Source: Phenylobacterium sp. SCN 69-14
GTDB lineage: Bacteria > Pseudomonadota > Alphaproteobacteria > Caulobacterales > Caulobacteraceae
DNA: 32,853 nt
NCBI GenBank assembly: GCA_001724985.1
Contig: MEEW01000005.1
Span: 1 to 32,853, forward strand
Direction of reading: 5' to 3'
Of the stretch, positions 10,730 through 19,154 are shown one piece after another. The notes beneath the pieces were generated by a model. The model made no database searches and was not told where the DNA came from. It saw only the letters and a list, made by a program, of their open reading frames with translations. The first letter of the stretch is position 1, and the number at the start of each line of letters is the position of its first letter. The translations under genes and the position numbers were made by a program.

Positions 10730-10912
10730 ATGAAGAGAACCCTGCCGCTCGCGGCGGTCCTGGCCGGAGCGGCCCTGACCGGGGCCTGCACGCCGACCGT
10801 GCGCGTGGAGGTGGCCCCGATCACCATCTACGCCAAGCTGGACGCCGATGTCCGGCTGCGCCTGGACGACGACGTCAAGGCGCTGATCACGCAGAACCCG
10901 AACCTGTTCTAA
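10730..10912 (+). CDS. ynbE: YnbE-like outer-membrane lipoprotein
   Basis: This encodes 60 residues, the usual size for YnbE. A signal peptide (MKRTLPLAAVLAGAALTGA) precedes Cys20, where lipid would attach; the lipobox TGAC is slightly atypical at -3. The mature part contains the hallmark LDADVRLRLDDDVKALI and ends NPNLF. In E. coli YnbE sits in the outer membrane and multimerises by beta-strand stacking at the C-terminus of YdbH to complete the bridge. GGAG about 9 bases before the ATG supports the start. It lies 35 bases after ydbH and 10 bases before ydbL, so the three form one operon. It is short enough to be missed by automated gene calling. Confidence 0.88.
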   Translation: MKRTLPLAAVLAGAALTGACTPTVRVEVAPITIYAKLDADVRLRLDDDVKALITQNPNLF

Positions 10913-10922
10913 GGGGATGAGC

Positions 10923-11288
10923 ATGACTTTCCGCAAACTGATGGCGCCTGTCGCCGCCGTGGTCGCCAGCATCACCTTCCCCGGCGCCGCCCATGCCGAT
11001 CCCGCCGCCGCCAAGGCCGCGGTCGACGCCGCCAAGGCGCAGGGCGTGGTGGGCGAGCAGGCCGACGGCTTCCTGGGCTTCGTGAACGCCGGCGCGGCCA
11101 GCGCCGAGGTCCGCGCCGCCGTGGCCGAGATCAACGCCGGCCGCCGCGAGCTCTACAACCAGGCGGCCGCCAAGAACGGCGTCAGCCCGGCCGCCGCCGG
11201 CGCCTCGGCCTATCGCACCGTGGTCCAGGGCAAGCTGAAGGCGGGCGAATTCTACCAGGACGCCGGCGGCGCCTGGGTGAAGAAGTAG
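10923..11288 (+). CDS. ydbL: YdbL-family periplasmic protein (DUF1318)
   Basis: This encodes 121 residues. A cleavable signal peptide ends at about residue 25 (SITFPGAAHA before DPAAA). The mature part shows the YdbL pattern: AAKAQGVVGEQADGFLGFV, then VAEINAGRRELYNQAAAKNGVS and a C-terminal YQDAGGAWVKK. In E. coli YdbL is a periplasmic helper that tunes the YdbH-YnbE interaction. The start at 10923 is preferred because GGGG sits 6 bases upstream; an in-frame ATG at 10917 touches that site directly. It is the last gene of the ydbH-ynbE-ydbL operon. No strong terminator follows; a weak CTCCC/GGGAG hairpin lies at 11292-11310. Confidence 0.87.
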   Translation: MTFRKLMAPVAAVVASITFPGAAHADPAAAKAAVDAAKAQGVVGEQADGFLGFVNAGAASAEVRAAVAEINAGRRELYNQAAAKNGVSPAAAGASAYRTVVQGKLKAGEFYQDAGGAWVKK

Positions 11289-11323
11289 AGGCTCCCATCC
11301 AAGCCGGGAGGGCGATCGCAAGA

Positions 11324-11465
11324 GGTGTCACCCCGGTTTGCGAAGCAAGACCGGGGCCCATGAACGCCGGCGGGTCGGGTTATGCCGCTCGCGGCGCCAG
11401 GTTCTGAAAGATCAGGTGTTCATGGATCCCGGACAAGCGCGTGCCGCGCTTTCCGGGAAGACACC
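11324..11465. repeat. Palindromic intergenic repeat-like element (two hairpins)
   Basis: About 142 bases are bounded by an inverted repeat, GGTGTC (11324-11329) and GACACC (11460-11465). Inside are two strong stem-loops. One is CCCCGGTTTGC / GCAAGACCGGGG at 11331-11356 with a GAA loop and a one-base bulge. The other is TCCCGGACAAGCGCG / CGCGCTTTCCGGGA at 11427-11458 with a TGC loop and one bulged base. The design resembles dispersed palindromic repeats of alphaproteobacterial intergenic regions. Copy number cannot be tested from this window. Confidence 0.55.
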
Positions 11466-11549
11466 GGCAAAGGCGCCGCCGCGCCACATGCGATAGCTCT
11501 GCCGGAAGGGGAGCATCTGTCGGACTTCGAGCCGTGCTTCCTGAACGCA

Positions 11550-11577
11550 AAAAGGGCGTCCTGCGGGACGCCCTTTT
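11550..11577 (-). terminator. Bidirectional terminator between ydbL and aceB
   Basis: A perfect 12-bp stem (AAAAGGGCGTCC / GGACGCCCTTTT) closes a 4-base loop, with A and T tracts in the arms, so it can act on both strands. It lies 74 bases beyond the aceB stop codon and about 260 bases beyond ydbL. The rest of the 11289-11651 gap holds only the palindromic element described above. Confidence 0.8.
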
Positions 11578-11651
11578 CGGTCGGGTGATCGGGGCGGGGA
11601 AGCGACCGAATTCCAAGCTTCCCCGCCCGTCACCCCATCCGCTCTCGCGGA

Positions 11652-13247
<1,596 letters not shown>

Positions 13248-13276
13248 GCTGAAATTCCTTGAATTACTCGGGGACG

Positions 13277-13321
13277 AAAAAAAAGCGAGCCCGCCCTTGC
13301 CCGTAAGCCTGGGCGGGCTCG
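13277..13321 (-). terminator. Rho-independent terminator after the DUF4170 gene
   Basis: On the minus strand an 11-bp perfect stem (CGAGCCCGCCC / GGGCGGGCTCG) with a 14-base loop is followed closely by eight T. It lies 33 bases beyond the DUF4170 stop and upstream of aceB, so it should separate aceA-DUF4170 transcripts from aceB, fully or partly. Confidence 0.88.
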
Positions 13322-13353
13322 AGGAGAGACATCCGGGCGCTGGGCCCCTGACC

Positions 13354-13560
13354 TCAGGCGGGCAGTACGAACTGCTCGGAGGCGATCGAATAGCGGACGG
13401 CGGCGTTGCTGCGGGTCTCCTGAGAGACGCGTTTCCACGCTTCCTTGGCTTCGTCGCGATCCTCGAACGGGCCGATTACGTGCGGGGCGCCGTTCTTCAG
13501 GGCCTTGAAGGCCATGCAGCTATATTCGCCGCCGACAACCCAATACCGTTCCTTGGTCAT
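13354..13560 (-). CDS. DUF4170 small protein
   Basis: This encodes 68 residues without signal peptide or membrane segment. The sequence YWVVGGEYSCMAFKAL followed by GPFEDRDEAKEAWKRVSQETR and RYSIA matches my recollection of DUF4170, a small alphaproteobacterial family of unknown function. The fold is probably a compact alpha-beta unit with one beta hairpin and one helix. AGAGGA sits just before the ATG. The gene lies 98 bases downstream of aceA and 106 bases upstream of aceB in the same orientation, with a hairpin before it and a terminator after it. This suggests that it is co-expressed with isocitrate lyase. A role in the shunt is only inferred from position. Confidence 0.82.
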   Translation of the reverse strand: MTKERYWVVGGEYSCMAFKALKNGAPHVIGPFEDRDEAKEAWKRVSQETRSNAAVRYSIASEQFVLPA

Positions 13561-13598
13561 GGTCCTCTGCTCCCCCGGCTCGCGCCGGAACCGAGTTT

Positions 13599-13637
13599 CC
13601 GGCCGGACTTTCGGAAAGCTTCCTACGGTCCGGCCGG
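13599..13637 (-). promoter_or_regulatory. Intercistronic hairpin between aceA and DUF4170
   Basis: A perfect 10-bp inverted repeat (CCGGCCGGAC / GTCCGGCCGG) encloses 19 bases. No T run follows on the minus strand. It could mark the 3' end of a processed aceA mRNA, protecting it and lowering downstream expression. That role is inferred. Confidence 0.5.
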
Positions 13638-13658
13638 CCTAAGCTGACGATCAGCCGC

Positions 13659-15251
13659 TTACGCGAACTGGTTCATCGTGTTGTGGACGCCGCCGGCCTT
13701 CAGGGCCGCTTCACCGGCGAAGTACTCCTTGTGATCGTCACCGATGTCGGAGCCCGACATGTTCTGGTGCTTCACGCAGGCGATGCCTTCGCGGATCTCC
13801 TTGCGCTGGACGCCGGCGACGTAGCCGAGCATGCCGGCCGCGCCGAAGTATTCCTTGGCCAGGTTGTCGGTCGACAGGGCCGCGGTGTGGTAGGTCGGCA
13901 GGGTGATCAGGTGGTGGAAGATGCCGGCCCGCTTGGCGCCGTCCGCCTGGAAGGTGCGGATCTTCTCGTCGGCTTCGGCGGCCAGTTCGGTGCCGTCGTA
14001 GTCGACGCTCATCAGCTTCTCGCGGTCGTAGGCCGAGACGTCCTTACCGGCCGCCTTGTAGGTGTCGTAGATCTGCTGGCGGAAGTTCAGCGTCCAGTTG
14101 AAGGACGGGCTGTTGTTGTAGACCAGCTTGGCGTTCGGGATGACTTCGCGGATGCGGTCCATCATCGAGGCGATCTGCTCGACGTGCGGCTTCTCGGTTT
14201 CGATCCACAGCAGGTCGGCGCCGTTCTGCAGCGAGGTGATCGAGTCGAGGACGCAGCGGTCGGCGCCGGTGCCTTCGCGGAACTGGAAGAGGTTCGACGG
14301 GAGGCGCTTGGGACGCAGCAGCTTGCCGTTGCGGGTGATGATGACGTCGCCGTTGCCGATCTGGCTGGCGTCGACTTCGTCGCAGTCGAGGAAGGCGTTG
14401 TACTGGTCGCCCAGGTCGCCCGGCTGGTGGCTGACGGCGATCTGCTTTGTCAGGCCGGCGCCGAGGCTGTCGGTGCGGGTGACGATGACGCCGTTGTCGA
14501 CGCCCAGCTCGAGGAAGGCGTAGCGGACCGCGCGGACCTTCTGCAGGAAGTCCTCGTGCGGGACGGTCACCTTGCCGTCCTGGTGGCCGCACTGCTTTTC
14601 GTCCGAGACCTGGTTCTCGATCTGCAGGGCGCAGGCGCCGGCCTCGATCATCTTCTTGGCCAGCAGGTAGGTCGCCTCGGCGTTGCCGAAGCCGGCGTCG
14701 ATGTCGGCGATGACCGGAACGACGTGGGTCTGGAAGTTGTCGATCTGGTCGATGATCGAGGCTTCCTTGGCCTTGTCGCCGGCCGCGCGGGCGGCGTCGA
14801 GGTCGCGGTAGAGGCCGCCCAGCTCACGGGCGTCGGCCTGGCGCAGGAATGTGTAGAGTTCTTCGATCAGGGCCGGGACCGAGGTCTTCTCGTGCATCGA
14901 CTGGTCCGGCAGCGGACCGAATTCCGAACGCAGCGCCGCGACCATCCAGCCCGACAGGTAGAGGTACTTGCGGTCGGTCGACTTGAAGTGCTTCTTGATC
15001 GAGATCATCTTCTGCTGGCCGATGAAGCCGTGCCAGCAGCCCAGCGACTGGGTGTACTTGCCGGCGTCCAGGTCGTAGGCCGCCATGTCCTTGCGCATGA
15101 TGTCGGCGGTGTACTTGGCGATCTCCAGGCCGGTCTTGAACCGGTTCTGCAGGCGCATGCGGGCGACGGACTCGGGATTGATGCCGTCCCAGGTGCCGTT
15201 CTTGCTTTTGATGAGCTGGCCCATCTCGATGATATGGTCTTGGTAAGACAT
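13659..15251 (-). CDS. aceA: Isocitrate lyase (glyoxylate shunt)
   Basis: This 530-residue enzyme splits isocitrate into succinate and glyoxylate in the cytosol. The active-site loop is KQCGHQDG, with Cys221 and His223. The length and the Gln in KQCGH match the Pseudomonas aeruginosa-type isocitrate lyase (about 531 residues) rather than the 434-residue E. coli type. Other family stretches include IADIDAGFGN (metal binding region), QIENQVSDEK and LVYNNSPSFNW. The start at 15251 (MSYQDHIIEMGQLI) is preceded by GGAAG at about 8 bases; upstream in-frame codons lack such a site. It is divergent from an ScfR-family regulator across 149 bases that carry repeated operator-like motifs. A DUF4170 gene and aceB follow downstream. 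Confidence 0.96.
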   Translation of the reverse strand: MSYQDHIIEMGQLIKSKNGTWDGINPESVARMRLQNRFKTGLEIAKYTADIMRKDMAAYDLDAGKYTQSLGCWHGFIGQQKMISIKKHFKSTDRKYLYLSGWMVAALRSEFGPLPDQSMHEKTSVPALIEELYTFLRQADARELGGLYRDLDAARAAGDKAKEASIIDQIDNFQTHVVPVIADIDAGFGNAEATYLLAKKMIEAGACALQIENQVSDEKQCGHQDGKVTVPHEDFLQKVRAVRYAFLELGVDNGVIVTRTDSLGAGLTKQIAVSHQPGDLGDQYNAFLDCDEVDASQIGNGDVIITRNGKLLRPKRLPSNLFQFREGTGADRCVLDSITSLQNGADLLWIETEKPHVEQIASMMDRIREVIPNAKLVYNNSPSFNWTLNFRQQIYDTYKAAGKDVSAYDREKLMSVDYDGTELAAEADEKIRTFQADGAKRAGIFHHLITLPTYHTAALSTDNLAKEYFGAAGMLGYVAGVQRKEIREGIACVKHQNMSGSDIGDDHKEYFAGEAALKAGGVHNTMNQFA

Positions 15252-15274
15252 CTCAACTCTTCCGTTGCCTTGGC

Positions 15275-15391
15275 CTGTGACAGCCGTTGCCGCCATCTAA
15301 TCCTTGTCCGGCTTGGGATGAAGGGTTAACCCGGTGCAACAAGGCTCAGTTGTCACAGCTCGACCTTGTAAATCTTGTAAATCTGTGACAG
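15275..15391. promoter_or_regulatory. Candidate operator region for the ScfR regulator (aceA / scfR)
   Basis: The divergent promoter region contains CTGTGACAG at 15275-15283 and 15383-15391, and its reverse complement core TGTCACAG at 15351-15358. The latter two face each other around two tandem copies of CTTGTAAAT (15365-15373 and 15374-15382). A palindrome GGGTTAACCC lies at 15323-15332. Repeats this dense in 117 bases strongly suggest binding sites. The obvious candidate protein is the regulator encoded from 15401. No direct evidence exists. Confidence 0.6.
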
Positions 15392-15400
15392 TGAGACTCC

Positions 15401-16840
15401 ATGGCGGTCTCGACCACGGATCGGAAGCTCTTCCTCGGCGCGCGGCTGAAGCGGCTGCGGCGCGATCTCGGCCTCACCCAGACGCGGATGGCCGAGGACC
15501 TGGGCGTTTCGCCCAGCTATCTGAACCTGCTCGAACGCAACCAGCGGCCGGTGACGGCCCAGGTGCTGCTGCGGCTGGCCGAGGCCTACGACCTGGACCT
15601 CAAGACCCTGTCGACCGATCCGGAGGGCGGCGGGGCGACCGGCCTGGCCGAGGTGTTCTCCGACCAGATGTTCCGCGACCTCGGGGTGGCGCGCCACGAG
15701 ATCGCCGAGGTGGCCGAGAGCGCGCCCGGCGTCTCCGAGGCCATCGTGCGGCTCTACCGCGCCTATCTCGACCAGCGGGCCCTGACCGACCTGGGCGCCA
15801 TCGGGCGGCCGGAGGAGGGGGCGGCGGCCGGGTCGTCGGTGCTGCCGTCCGACTGGGTGCGCGACTTCATCCAGGCCCAGAAGAACTATTTCGCCGAGCT
15901 GGAGGAGGCGGCCGACAGCCTGGTGGCCGAGCTGGGCGTGGAGCCGCTGGACTTCGCCGTGGCCGCGCGCGAACGGCTGGCCAAGCGCCACGGCGTCACC
16001 GTGCGGATCGTGCCGCTGGAGGTGCTGCCGGAATCGGTGCGCCGCTACGACTATCACCGCAAGCGCCTCTTCCTCTCCGAGGTGCTGACCGCGGACGGCC
16101 GCTCGTTCGCGCTGGCCTATCAGTTGGCGATCCTGGAGAACGGGCCGCTGCTGGACACCCTGGTCGAGCGGGCCGGGCCGCCGGACCGGCCGACCCGCAG
16201 CCTGCTGAAGGTGTCGCTGATCAACTACCTGGCCGCCGCCATACTGATGCCCTACGGCGCCTTCCACGAGGCGGCCGAGCGCACGGCCTACGACATCGAG
16301 CTGGTGCGCTCGCGCTTCGGGGTGTCGTTCGAGCAGGCCTGCCACCGGCTGACCACGCTCTCGCGGCCCGGCGCGCGCGGGGTGCCGTTCTTCATGCTGC
16401 GGGTGGATTCGGCCGGCAACATCTCCAAGCGGTTCGCGGGCGCGACCTTCCCGTTCTCGCGCTTCGGAGGCACCTGCCCGCGCTGGAACATCCACACCAG
16501 CTTCCGCACGCCCGGCCGCATCGTCACCCAGATCGTCGAGACCCCGGACGGCCAGCGCTACTTCACCCTGTCGCGCACGGTGGCGCGGATCGCCACGCCC
16601 TATGCGGGGGACGATTCGGAGCTGGCCATCGGCATGGGCTGCGAGCTGAAGTTCGCCGAGCGGCTGGTCTATTCGCGCGGGATCGACCTGCGCGAGCCGG
16701 CGGTGACCGCCATCGGCCCGGCCTGCCGGATCTGCGAGCGCCCGGCCTGCACCCAGCGGGCGGCCGAGCCGATCAACCGCACCCTGACGGTCGACGACTT
16801 CACCAAGTCGATCTCGCCCTATCCCTTCGCGTCGGGCTGA
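15401..16840 (+). CDS. ScfR-family (RamB/PccR-like) regulator of acyl-CoA metabolism
   Basis: This encodes 479 residues. An XRE-type helix-turn-helix spans about 10-65 (LKRLRRDLGLTQTRMAEDLG and SPSYLNLLERNQRP). A domain related to the IrrE/ImmA metallopeptidase fold follows at about 180-320. It lacks the HExxH motif, reading FALAYQLAI at the expected place. A C-terminal DUF2083-type domain contains GGTCPRWNIH and the Cys cluster CRICERPAC. This layout defines short-chain fatty acyl-CoA regulators (ScfR), including RamB (glyoxylate genes), PccR (propionyl-CoA) and MccR. Divergence from aceA makes control of the shunt the best guess, probably with autoregulation because an operator-like site ends 10 bases before its ATG. 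The ribosome site is weak. The tandem TetR gene follows after 61 bases. Confidence 0.88.
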   Translation: MAVSTTDRKLFLGARLKRLRRDLGLTQTRMAEDLGVSPSYLNLLERNQRPVTAQVLLRLAEAYDLDLKTLSTDPEGGGATGLAEVFSDQMFRDLGVARHEIAEVAESAPGVSEAIVRLYRAYLDQRALTDLGAIGRPEEGAAAGSSVLPSDWVRDFIQAQKNYFAELEEAADSLVAELGVEPLDFAVAARERLAKRHGVTVRIVPLEVLPESVRRYDYHRKRLFLSEVLTADGRSFALAYQLAILENGPLLDTLVERAGPPDRPTRSLLKVSLINYLAAAILMPYGAFHEAAERTAYDIELVRSRFGVSFEQACHRLTTLSRPGARGVPFFMLRVDSAGNISKRFAGATFPFSRFGGTCPRWNIHTSFRTPGRIVTQIVETPDGQRYFTLSRTVARIATPYAGDDSELAIGMGCELKFAERLVYSRGIDLREPAVTAIGPACRICERPACTQRAAEPINRTLTVDDFTKSISPYPFASG

Positions 16841-16901
16841 CGCCTTGCGCCGCGCAGGGCTTGCGATAGACAGGGCGGCTGAAGGGGATGGCAGGGACGG
16901 C

Positions 16902-18131
16902 ATGGCTGAACGCAAGGGCGCGCGCGCGACCGACCGCTTCCGCAGGAAGCGCGAGGCGATCCTCGACGCCTCGATCGCCATCCTCAACCAGAAGGGCGTG
17001 AAGGGGCTGACCCTGGCCGACGCGGCCGCGGCGGTGGGCCTCTCGACGACCAGCGTCACCTATTATTTCAAGCGCAAGGACGACCTGGCCGCCGCCTGCA
17101 TGGCGCGCGGCGTCGCTTGGCTGCAGGAGGCGGCCGAGACCGCGGTGGCCGAGCCGGCCCCGCGCGAGCGGCTGCACAGGCTGCTGGAGCTCTATCTGGA
17201 GCGGGTGCGGCTGGCGGTGCTGGGGCAGGCCCCGCCGCTGCCGACCCTGGCCGACCTGCGCGCCTTGAACGAGCCGCGCCGGGGCGAGGTGTTCGAGGCC
17301 TATGTGAAGCTGTTCCGCAAGGTGCGGACCCTGTTCGACGGGCCCGACACCGCCTGGCTCAGCCGCGGCCGGCGCACGGCCCGGACCCACATGCTGCTGG
17401 AGCAGCTCTTCTGGTCGGCGGCCTGGCTGCCCAAGTACGACGTCGAGGACTATCCGCGCATCCGCGAGCGGATGTTCGACATCCTGGTCGGCGGCCTGGC
17501 GGTCGAGGGCGCGGTGTGGAGCCCGGCGGCCGCGCCGCTGGCCGAGCTCGCCGCCTGCGAGCCGCAGGAGATCAGCCGCGACACCTTCCTGCTGGCGGCC
17601 ACGCGGCTCATCAACAGCCGCGGCTATCGCGGAGCGTCGGTCGACAAGATCTCGGCGGCGCTCAACGTCACCAAGGGCTCGTTCTATCATCACATCGACG
17701 CCAAGGACGATCTGGTGGTCGCCTGCTTCGACCGCACCTTCGAGGTGATGCGCCGGGTGCAGCGGCTGGCCATGAGCTTGCCGGGCGACCAGTGGCTGCG
17801 GCTGTCCAGCGCCGCGGCGGCCCTGGCCGAGTACCAGCTTTCCGACTACGGACCGTTGCTGCGGGTCTCGGCGCTGTCGGCGCTTCCCGAGCCGATTCGC
17901 GGCGAGCAGGTCGCCCATTCGGACCGGGTGTCGGACCGCTTCGCCTCGATGATCTCCGACGGCGTCGCCGAGGGCTCGATCCGGCCGGTCGACCCGGCCA
18001 TCGCCGCCCAGATGCTGAACGCCACCCTGAACGCCGGGGCCGAGCTCGGCTTCTGGGTGCCGGGCATCACCCAGAAGGCCGCGCCCTCGGTCTTCGCCCG
18101 GCCGCTGCTGATGGGGATCTTCGTCCGGTAA
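16902..18131 (+). CDS. Tandem TetR-family regulator (two TetR units in one chain)
   Basis: This 409-residue protein holds two complete TetR-like units. The first DNA-binding domain lies at about 16-62 (LTLADAAAAVGLSTTSVTYYFKRKDDL) and the second at about 225-271 (SVDKISAALNVTKGSFYHHIDAKDDL). Each is followed by its own helical region of about 140-150 residues, so it behaves like a covalent dimer of TetR subunits. Normal TetR proteins are about 200 residues. The two halves differ strongly, which argues against a recent duplication. The start at 16902 follows AGGGA, and an upstream in-frame TTG at 16845 lacks support. It lies 61 bases after the ScfR gene and may share its transcript. The ligand is unknown. 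The stop is 5 bases from the stop of the convergent oxygenase gene. Confidence 0.88.
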   Translation: MAERKGARATDRFRRKREAILDASIAILNQKGVKGLTLADAAAAVGLSTTSVTYYFKRKDDLAAACMARGVAWLQEAAETAVAEPAPRERLHRLLELYLERVRLAVLGQAPPLPTLADLRALNEPRRGEVFEAYVKLFRKVRTLFDGPDTAWLSRGRRTARTHMLLEQLFWSAAWLPKYDVEDYPRIRERMFDILVGGLAVEGAVWSPAAAPLAELAACEPQEISRDTFLLAATRLINSRGYRGASVDKISAALNVTKGSFYHHIDAKDDLVVACFDRTFEVMRRVQRLAMSLPGDQWLRLSSAAAALAEYQLSDYGPLLRVSALSALPEPIRGEQVAHSDRVSDRFASMISDGVAEGSIRPVDPAIAAQMLNATLNAGAELGFWVPGITQKAAPSVFARPLLMGIFVR

Positions 18132-18136
18132 GGCGC

Positions 18137-19072
18137 CTAGAGCAGCTTGATCTCGCGCAGGCGCTCCATGAGGAACGCGTCGGCGGTGATCGGCGCCCAG
18201 CCCTGGTCGGGATGCTCGGGCGTGATGCAGCCGGGCAGGGTGCGGATCTCGTAGTCCGGATTGAAGTGCAGGAAGAACGGCGTGGAATAGCGCGAGAAGC
18301 CGCGGCGCTCCGGCGCCGGATTGACCACCCGATGCGTAGTCGAGGGCAGGACGCGGTTGGTCAGGCGCTGCAGCATGTCGCCGATGTTGCAGACCAGGGC
18401 GCCGGGCGGCGGATTGATCGCCAGCCAGCCGCCGTCCTTCTCCAGCACCTCCAGCCCGGCCTCCTCGGCGCCCAGCAGCAGGGTGATGACGTTGATGTCC
18501 TCGTGCGCGCCGGCGCGGATGTTCGGGCCGTCCTGCGGCACCGGCGGATAGTGCAGCAGCCGCAGGATCGAATTGCCCTGGTCGACCGTCGTGTCGAAGA
18601 AATGGCGGTCGAGCTTCAGATAGACCGCGATCGCCTCCAGCACCTTGCGGCCCATGGCGTCCAGGGCGCCGAACAGCCAGGCGATCTCGCTCTGGAACTG
18701 CGGAACCTCGCCTGGCCAGACATTGTCGGGCATGAGGGTGCGGAAGGGATGGCCGGCCGGCAGGTCCCGGCCCATGTGCCAGAACTCCTTGAGGTCGAAG
18801 TGCTGGGCGTCCTTGGCGGTCTCGACGCCGAAGGGGGTGTAGCCGCGCTGGCCGCCGACGCCTGCGACATATTTGCGCTTCACCGCATCGGGCAGGGCGA
18901 AGAAGGCCTTGGCCGCGGCGGTCGCGGCCTCGATGCGGGCCTGGTCCAGCGGGTGGTCGGAGATCACCGCAAAGCCGTAGCGGGCGAAGGAGCCGCCGAG
19001 GTCGGCGGCGAAGCCGTCGAAGTCGGCGTCGAAACGCTGGAACGAGACCGGCTCGATGCGTCTGGTCGTCAC
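18137..19072 (-). CDS. 2-oxoglutarate/Fe(II) oxygenase, isopenicillin N synthase family
   Basis: This 311-residue protein has the double-stranded beta-helix of plant-type 2OG/isopenicillin N synthase oxygenases. Iron ligands are His190 and Asp192 in GAHEDINVITLLL and His247 in STTHRVVNP. Arg261 and Ser263 (RYSTPFF) would bind the cosubstrate carboxylate. The N-terminal DIOX_N-like part includes YGFAVISDHPLD. The true substrate is unknown; the family name does not imply antibiotic production, and no beta-lactam genes are nearby. The GTG start at 19072 is chosen because AAGGA lies 6 bases upstream and the N-terminus then matches the family. A longer frame reaching 19222 would overlap the OmpA gene start and its promoter. 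It is divergent from the OmpA-like gene. Confidence 0.88.
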   Translation of the reverse strand: MTTRRIEPVSFQRFDADFDGFAADLGGSFARYGFAVISDHPLDQARIEAATAAAKAFFALPDAVKRKYVAGVGGQRGYTPFGVETAKDAQHFDLKEFWHMGRDLPAGHPFRTLMPDNVWPGEVPQFQSEIAWLFGALDAMGRKVLEAIAVYLKLDRHFFDTTVDQGNSILRLLHYPPVPQDGPNIRAGAHEDINVITLLLGAEEAGLEVLEKDGGWLAINPPPGALVCNIGDMLQRLTNRVLPSTTHRVVNPAPERRGFSRYSTPFFLHFNPDYEIRTLPGCITPEHPDQGWAPITADAFLMERLREIKLL

Positions 19073-19097
19073 GTCTTGTCCTTCACCCGCGGACGCG

Positions 19098-19123
19098 GGA
19101 ACCTTGGCCGTAGGCGGCGCGTT
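19098..19123 (+). promoter_or_regulatory. EcfG/SigT-type general stress promoter
   Basis: The sequence GGAAC, 17 bases, then CGTT matches the alphaproteobacterial EcfG (SigT, RpoE2) consensus GGAAC-N16-17-CGTT exactly. It lies 31 bases upstream of the ATG of the OmpA-like gene, the right place for a promoter with a short leader. Control by the PhyR-NepR-EcfG cascade is inferred. Confidence 0.75.
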
Positions 19124-19154
19124 CGCACCGGAAACCTCGTTAAGGAGATCACGA

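Noticed and set aside
18137-19072. Beta-lactam biosynthesis gene
   Set aside because: Isopenicillin N synthase is only the family name; no ACV synthetase or other pathway gene is near.
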